Source: Firmicutes bacterium CAG:884 (lineage in GTDB: Bacteria; Bacillota_I; Bacilli_A; RF39; UBA660). From it: a DNA stretch of 44,824 nucleotides. The notes beneath the pieces are model-generated. The model had not been told where the DNA came from. It worked only from the letters and a program-made list of their open reading frames with translations, and did no database searches. The stretch covers positions 1 to 44,824 of the forward strand of contig HF993320.1 in NCBI GenBank assembly GCA_000433875.1, read 5' to 3'. The translations under genes were made by a program, and so were the position numbers. The first letter of the stretch is position 1, and every line of letters begins with the position of its first letter. This document shows positions 40,983 through 44,824 of this stretch, piece by piece.

Positions 40983-40988
40983 ATTATA
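40983..40988 (-). promoter_or_regulatory. -10 element of the nrnA operon
   Basis: TATAAT on the minus strand about 29 bases before the nrnA start. The -35 region falls on the T-tract of the ackA terminator and is poor. Confidence 0.45.
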
Positions 40989-41007
40989 CTACATTTTTTT
41001 TAGAAAA

Positions 41008-41027
41008 AAAAGCACTTATGTGCTTTT
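41008..41027 (-). terminator. terminator of dusB-ackA
   Basis: Minus strand: AAAAGCAC, loop ATAA, GTGCTTTT, then TTTTC. An exact eight-pair stem that begins at the ackA stop codon. Confidence 0.8.
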
Positions 41028-42222
41028 ATCCTATTACTTTATTAAATGTATCTTTTACAATCATTATTTCTTCGTTTGTTGGTAATACCATAACTGCTAT
41101 TTTAGAATCACCATCAGAGATAATTCCTTCGTGTAATTCTTTGAATCCAGCAATTTTGTTATTTAATTCTTCATCTAATGTTATTCCTAGAACTTTTAGT
41201 CTGTCCATAACCATTTTACGCATTGTTGATCCGTTTTCTAATACACCGGCTGTAAATACGATTGTATCAACTTTTCCTTCTAATTCTAGATAGTAATCCA
41301 TAATATATTTTGCGATTCTATTTGCATACATGTTAAGGGCTAGGATTGCATTTTCGTTTCCTTCTTCTGCTAGATGTTCTACATCACGACAATCAGCTGC
41401 TCCGCATACACCATAGAAACCGCTTTTCTTATTTAAGTCATCAGTTATTTCATCAATTGTTTCACCTGATTCTTGCATTACATATTTTAGAATTGATGGA
41501 TCAATAGCGCCTGATCTTGTTCCCATCATTAAGCCATCAAGTGGTGTTAAGCCCATTGTTGTATCATAGCATTTTCCATCTTTAACGCACGCTATTGAGG
41601 CTCCGCTTCCTACGTGACAGATGATTAGGTTTACGTTTTCTTTTCCCAAACGTTTTTTCATTTCGCCTGTAATATATTTATGACTTGTTCCGTGAAAGCC
41701 ATATTTTCTTACGCCATATTTTGTATACCATTCATATGGTACTGGGTATATAAAATTTTCTTTTGGCATTGTTTGATGGAATGCTGTATCAAATACGGCA
41801 ACGTTTACAACTCCTGGTAAGGCTTTTCTCATTGCATTTATTCCAGCTAGATTTCCTGGATGATGCAAAGGTCCCAGTTTTGTTAAGTCTTCAATATCTT
41901 TAACTACTTCATCAGTTATTACTACAGAATCGGCATATTTTTCACCACCGTGCAATACTCTATGACCTACTCCTTTAATTTCGTCTAATGATTCAACTAC
42001 TTTATTTTTAAATAGTTCTTCAATTAATACTTCTACTGCTTCTGTATGGTTTTTAAGATATTTTTCACTTCTTATTTTTTCTCCGTTAATTTTAACGTTC
42101 CAAAAGCAGTCTGGCATACCTATTTTTTCAATGTATCCACTTATTAAAACTTTTTCTTCTGGCATTTCATATAATTGAAATTTTAATGATGAACTACCAG
42201 CATTAACACATAATATTTTCAT
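41026..42222 (-). CDS. ackA: acetate kinase
   Basis: Makes ATP from acetyl phosphate in fermentation. Start at ATG 42222 (MKILCVNAGSSSLKFQ), after GAGGAG; the earlier ATG lies inside dusB. 398 residues with VNAGSSSLKF, GHRVLHGGEKYA, LGPLHHPGNLAGI, VFDTAFHQTMP, YGFHGTSHKYI, ICHVGSGASI, MGTRSGAIDPSI and VFTAGVLENG, the full ASKHA set. Length is normal. No pta is next to it; it follows dusB after a 16-base gap and precedes a strong terminator. Confidence 0.97.
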   Translation of the reverse strand: MKILCVNAGSSSLKFQLYEMPEEKVLISGYIEKIGMPDCFWNVKINGEKIRSEKYLKNHTEAVEVLIEELFKNKVVESLDEIKGVGHRVLHGGEKYADSVVITDEVVKDIEDLTKLGPLHHPGNLAGINAMRKALPGVVNVAVFDTAFHQTMPKENFIYPVPYEWYTKYGVRKYGFHGTSHKYITGEMKKRLGKENVNLIICHVGSGASIACVKDGKCYDTTMGLTPLDGLMMGTRSGAIDPSILKYVMQESGETIDEITDDLNKKSGFYGVCGAADCRDVEHLAEEGNENAILALNMYANRIAKYIMDYYLELEGKVDTIVFTAGVLENGSTMRKMVMDRLKVLGITLDEELNNKIAGFKELHEGIISDGDSKIAVMVLPTNEEIMIVKDTFNKVIG

Positions 42223-42238
42223 TCTTTTCACTCCTCGT

Positions 42239-43231
42239 TTATATAATACCACATTTTTTATAATTTTGCTCATAATTTGTTATTATTTTTAAAACTTCTT
42301 CTTTGGACGCTGCTTTACATATCATTTCTTTGACTTCTTTTGAGTTTTTTTCGCCTTTTAAATACCAAGCTATATGGCTTCTTATTTCTAAAAGAGCGGT
42401 TTTTTCATTTTTATATTTTATTAATAAATCTAAATGTTTTTTTATCATTTTGATTTTTTCGGAAAGGGGTATTTCTTTGGGTTCTTTATTTTTTTCTAAA
42501 TAGTCAATTGTTTCTTTTATTATCCAAGGGTTACCTAATAGACTTCTTCCTATCATAATAGCATCGCAGTTTGTTTCTTCAAGCATTTTTTTGGCATCAT
42601 AACAGCTTTTAATGTCACCATTTCCGATTACGGGTATGTTTACATTTTCTTTTACTTCTTTTATGATATTCCAATTTGCTTTTCCGGTATAACCTTGGGC
42701 TCTTGTTCTTGGGTGAATTGTGATAGCGTTTGCACCTGCTTTTTCGATTATTTTAGCGATTTCTACAGCATTTATGCTATTATCATCCCAACCACTTCTT
42801 ATTTTTACAGTAACAGGAACATTGACAGCTTCTTTTACGGCTTTTACTATTTTCTCTACTTTTTCGGGATTTTTTAGTAAACCGCTTCCAGCTTCTGAAT
42901 GGATCGCGACTTTTGGTACAGGGCATCCCATATTGATGTCAATTAGGTCTACTTTATGTTTCTCACATAATATTTGGGCTGCTTTAGCCATTGTTTGCGG
43001 GTTCGCGCCAAATATTTGAATTCCAACTTTCATTTTTAATTCATCTATTCCATTTAGCATATCTAATGTTTTTTTATTATTTCTTATTATTGCTTCTGTA
43101 CTTATTAGTTCTGTTATAGCGAGATCGCAACCCATTTCTTCAATTATTTTCATATATGATGGGTTAGAGATTCCAGCCATTGGTGCCATTACGACTTGAT
43201 TTTTTATTTCTACATTACCTATTTTCCACAT
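42239..43231 (-). CDS. dusB: tRNA-dihydrouridine synthase, DusB family
   Basis: FMN enzyme that reduces uridines in the tRNA D-loop. 330 residues, TIM barrel plus helical tail. Signatures: VVMAPMAGISNPSY near the start, VGIQIFGANPQTM, LIDINMGCPVPKV with the catalytic Cys, GSGLLKNPE, VTVKIRSGWDD, ITIHPRTRAQGYTG, VIGNGDIKS and IMIGRSLLGNPWI. An AGAGGTG site lies before the ATG. It is co-directional with ackA, 16 bases apart. Confidence 0.95.
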   Translation of the reverse strand: MWKIGNVEIKNQVVMAPMAGISNPSYMKIIEEMGCDLAITELISTEAIIRNNKKTLDMLNGIDELKMKVGIQIFGANPQTMAKAAQILCEKHKVDLIDINMGCPVPKVAIHSEAGSGLLKNPEKVEKIVKAVKEAVNVPVTVKIRSGWDDNSINAVEIAKIIEKAGANAITIHPRTRAQGYTGKANWNIIKEVKENVNIPVIGNGDIKSCYDAKKMLEETNCDAIMIGRSLLGNPWIIKETIDYLEKNKEPKEIPLSEKIKMIKKHLDLLIKYKNEKTALLEIRSHIAWYLKGEKNSKEVKEMICKAASKEEVLKIITNYEQNYKKCGII

Positions 43232-43252
43232 AGTACACCTCTTTGTTTAATA

Positions 43253-43258
43253 ATTATA
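43253..43258 (-). promoter_or_regulatory. -10 element of dusB-ackA
   Basis: TATAAT on the minus strand, 22 bases before the dusB ATG. No convincing -35 at 16-18 bases. Confidence 0.45.
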
Positions 43259-43293
43259 ATATATTTTTATGATTTAATCTAGTCCAAGTAAAG

Positions 43294-43315
43294 AAAAAAG
43301 AACTATTGTTCTTTT
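43294..43315 (-). terminator. terminator of the right-hand BspA-like gene
   Basis: Minus strand: AAAAGAAC, loop AATA, GTTCTTTT, then TTC. An exact eight-pair stem starting at the stop codon. Confidence 0.75.
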
Positions 43316-44824
43316 AACTTGATGTTGGTGCAGTTATAAGTTTACCTTTAACCCAATTATATTCAGGATGTTCTGATATTATTTGATCTAAATATGGTTC
43401 TGCGGCTGCTTCATAATTGATAGTTATTTTCCCTTGTGATGGTTTTACTGCTATGTTAAAACTAGGTATATATTTTTGAAGCTTGATATCATATACTGAA
43501 TATGTACCAATATAATTTATTGTAGTTACTAGTCTATCTGATTTAGGTAGATACAAATCACTATTTATATAAAGGTTACTGATGTCTAAATCTCTCAAAT
43601 TATTTAGATTATATATTATATAGGCATTTAATTTAGTGAGTGATCTCAAATTTAGATTTTCTAAAGATGAGCAATCTATTAGAATTCCTGTGTTGTCTCC
43701 TGAACCACTATATTTAAATTCTTTAAGTGAACTTAAATCTAAACTTATTAGGGATGAACAATCAGAAAACATATAGTCCATATTAGTAACACTTGAAGTG
43801 TTAAAGTTACTTAAATCCAAACTTGTTAAGGATGAACAATAAGAAAACATATTACTCATATTTGTTACTTTTGATGTGTTAAAACTGCTTAAATCTAAGC
43901 TTGTTAATGATGAACAATCAGAAAACATATAATTCATATTTGTTACATTAGATGTATTAAAACCACTTAAATCCAGAGTTGTTAATGATGAACAAGTAGA
44001 AAACATTTCACTCATATTTGTTACGTTTGTTGTATTAAAACTGTTTAAATCTAAGCTTGTTAAAGATGAACAAACATAAAACATATACCTCATATTTGTT
44101 ACGTTTGTTGTATTAAAACTACTTAAATCAATGGTTGTTAAAGATGGGCAACGAGAAAATATACTTCGATTTCTTCTATATTCTTCAACAAAAATATTTG
44201 CTAAGTTTTCAGTATTAAAATTACTTAAATCAAGTGAAATAAAGCCACACATTGCAAACATCCCACCCATATCAATTACATTTTTAGTATTGAAAGTGCT
44301 TACATCGATGTTATCAAGAAGCGAATTATTATAAAACATATCTTGCATATTTGTTACTTTGGATGTATTAAAGTTATTATTGAAGTTAATGGTTTTTAAA
44401 TTAGAAAAATCAGAAAATATTTTTAAACAATCAATAGGTGCAAATATTGGTGCATCGCTTACTATATATAAATTATATAAACTTTGTTCTGAATTGTTTG
44501 AATCTTTTAATCCGCTATCTATAAGATAAGCATATACTTTTTTCTTTTGAGTTGTACTTTCTGATATATCCCAACATAAGTTTTCTTCCGTACAACTACT
44601 TGGCAAATTACTCAAATCACTCCCAAAATTAATCGTTCTTATATATTGTTTATATGCTTCTTGCCAAAATGCTGATATAGGAATTATTTCATCACCTGTT
44701 TCTTCATTGTAAGTTGCATAACTTCCATTCTTCATATAAGCATATTCACTTATCTGAACTGCACTTACCCTAACATTTGCTTCTATATTATCTATATTTA
44801 TAAATTTATTATCTTCTTCATCAC
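43314..44824 (-). CDS. BspA-like (DUF285) repeat surface protein, 5' part outside window
   Basis: Open to the right edge: before the internal Met at 44735 the frame continues upstream as DEEDNKFINIDNIEANVRVS, so the true start lies beyond 44824. The visible 503 residues have the hinge LPSSCTEENLCWDI also seen in the protein at 37478-39064, then YNLYIVSDAPIFAPID and about nine BspA-type repeats (consensus SFNTSNVTNMSEMFSTC). A non-standard repeat-like tail follows, then the closing KITINYEAAAEPYLD...WVKGKLI. I infer a secreted protein with the same layout. BspA-type repeats in other bacteria mediate binding to host or partner cells, but the ligand here is unknown. Confidence 0.82.
   Translation of the reverse strand, partial: DEEDNKFINIDNIEANVRVSAVQISEYAYMKNGSYATYNEETGDEIIPISAFWQEAYKQYIRTINFGSDLSNLPSSCTEENLCWDISESTTQKKKVYAYLIDSGLKDSNNSEQSLYNLYIVSDAPIFAPIDCLKIFSDFSNLKTINFNNNFNTSKVTNMQDMFYNNSLLDNIDVSTFNTKNVIDMGGMFAMCGFISLDLSNFNTENLANIFVEEYRRNRSIFSRCPSLTTIDLSSFNTTNVTNMRYMFYVCSSLTSLDLNSFNTTNVTNMSEMFSTCSSLTTLDLSGFNTSNVTNMNYMFSDCSSLTSLDLSSFNTSKVTNMSNMFSYCSSLTSLDLSNFNTSSVTNMDYMFSDCSSLISLDLSSLKEFKYSGSGDNTGILIDCSSLENLNLRSLTKLNAYIIYNLNNLRDLDISNLYINSDLYLPKSDRLVTTINYIGTYSVYDIKLQKYIPSFNIAVKPSQGKITINYEAAAEPYLDQIISEHPEYNWVKGKLITAPTSS
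43747..44136. repeat. five 78-bp tandem repeats inside the right-hand BspA-like gene
   Basis: Marked by (C)ATATTTGTTAC-like words with exact 78-base spacing (43786, 43864, 43942, 44020, 44098), each unit coding 26 residues. Nucleotide identity between units is high, notably in GATGAACAA and the TTTGTTAC segment. Outer limits approximate. Confidence 0.8.

Noticed and set aside
43747..44136. Regular repeats considered as a CRISPR array
   Set aside because: The 78-base units are coding, in frame and degenerate; there are no unique spacers and no cas genes.
1..44824. Mycoplasma code 4 (TGA as Trp)
   Set aside because: TGA is used as a stop in rnhC and the 5-FCL gene, and Trp is coded by TGG throughout.

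Overview
The window is strongly AT-rich, uses TGA as a stop codon (for example at the ends of rnhC and of the 5-formyl-THF cyclo-ligase gene) and has compact operons with GGAGG or GGTGAT ribosome sites, frequent extended -10 promoters (TGnTATAAT) and short U-tailed terminators. RNase HIII, the rlmN-prpC-prkC-rsgA-rpe operon, YmfF/YmfH M16 proteins, YqfC/YqfD, a MurT/GatD-like pair, an LCP protein and BspA-like (DUF285) repeat proteins point to a low-GC Firmicute/Bacilli lineage with a cell wall. An uncultured gut Bacilli group such as RF39 or an Erysipelotrichales relative is my inference; there is no rRNA in the window to test it.

Layout. 1-334: start of a TasA-like surface protein, cut by the window edge. 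583-4729 (minus): uvrC, a bactofilin-like membrane protein and an editing-domain-less proS. 4855-6368 (plus): yigZ and rnhC. 6574-11490 (minus): rpe, rsgA, prkC, prpC, rlmN, transcribed in the order rlmN to rpe. 11491-12461: a gene-poor stretch with a decayed ORF6N-type gene. 12462-22548 (minus): a surface polysaccharide locus running from an LCP ligase through four glycosyltransferases, a flippase and a polymerase to WecB, with a separate acyltransferase at its end. 22641-30004 (minus): secG, the M16 pair, deoD, a ZIP-like protein, dgkA, ybeY, a VanZ protein, yqfD, yqfC and a small STAS-like protein. 30143-32195 (plus): a MurT/GatD-like pair. 32168-32987: two divergent small genes, one encoding a double-HTH regulator. 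33073-36523 (minus): efp, rpmG and polA. 36621-37464 (plus): a small anchored protein and 5-formyl-THF cyclo-ligase. 37478-44824 (minus): a TasA/BspA-like protein, NTP pyrophosphohydrolase, ndk, nrnA, ackA, dusB and a second BspA-like protein cut by the right edge.

How the genes work together. The envelope theme is strong. The polysaccharide locus, LCP attachment, the PASTA kinase/phosphatase pair, the Mur-ligase-like pair, UDPK (DgkA), SecG and three secreted proteins of one modular family all act at the surface. EF-P and the YmfF/YmfH pair may be linked through EF-P modification. The rest is housekeeping: repair, RNA modification, nucleotide salvage and acetate metabolism.

The most unusual points are: a GatD homologue that has lost both its catalytic Cys and His, beside a MurT with an unusual P-loop; a ZIP-fold transporter whose usual metal ligands are replaced; a ProRS without the INS editing domain; a BspA-type gene whose ribosome site points at an ATA codon; and a multi-copy TasA/BspA modular surface family. 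I did not see CRISPR arrays, tRNA or rRNA genes, intact insertion sequences or an intact prophage.
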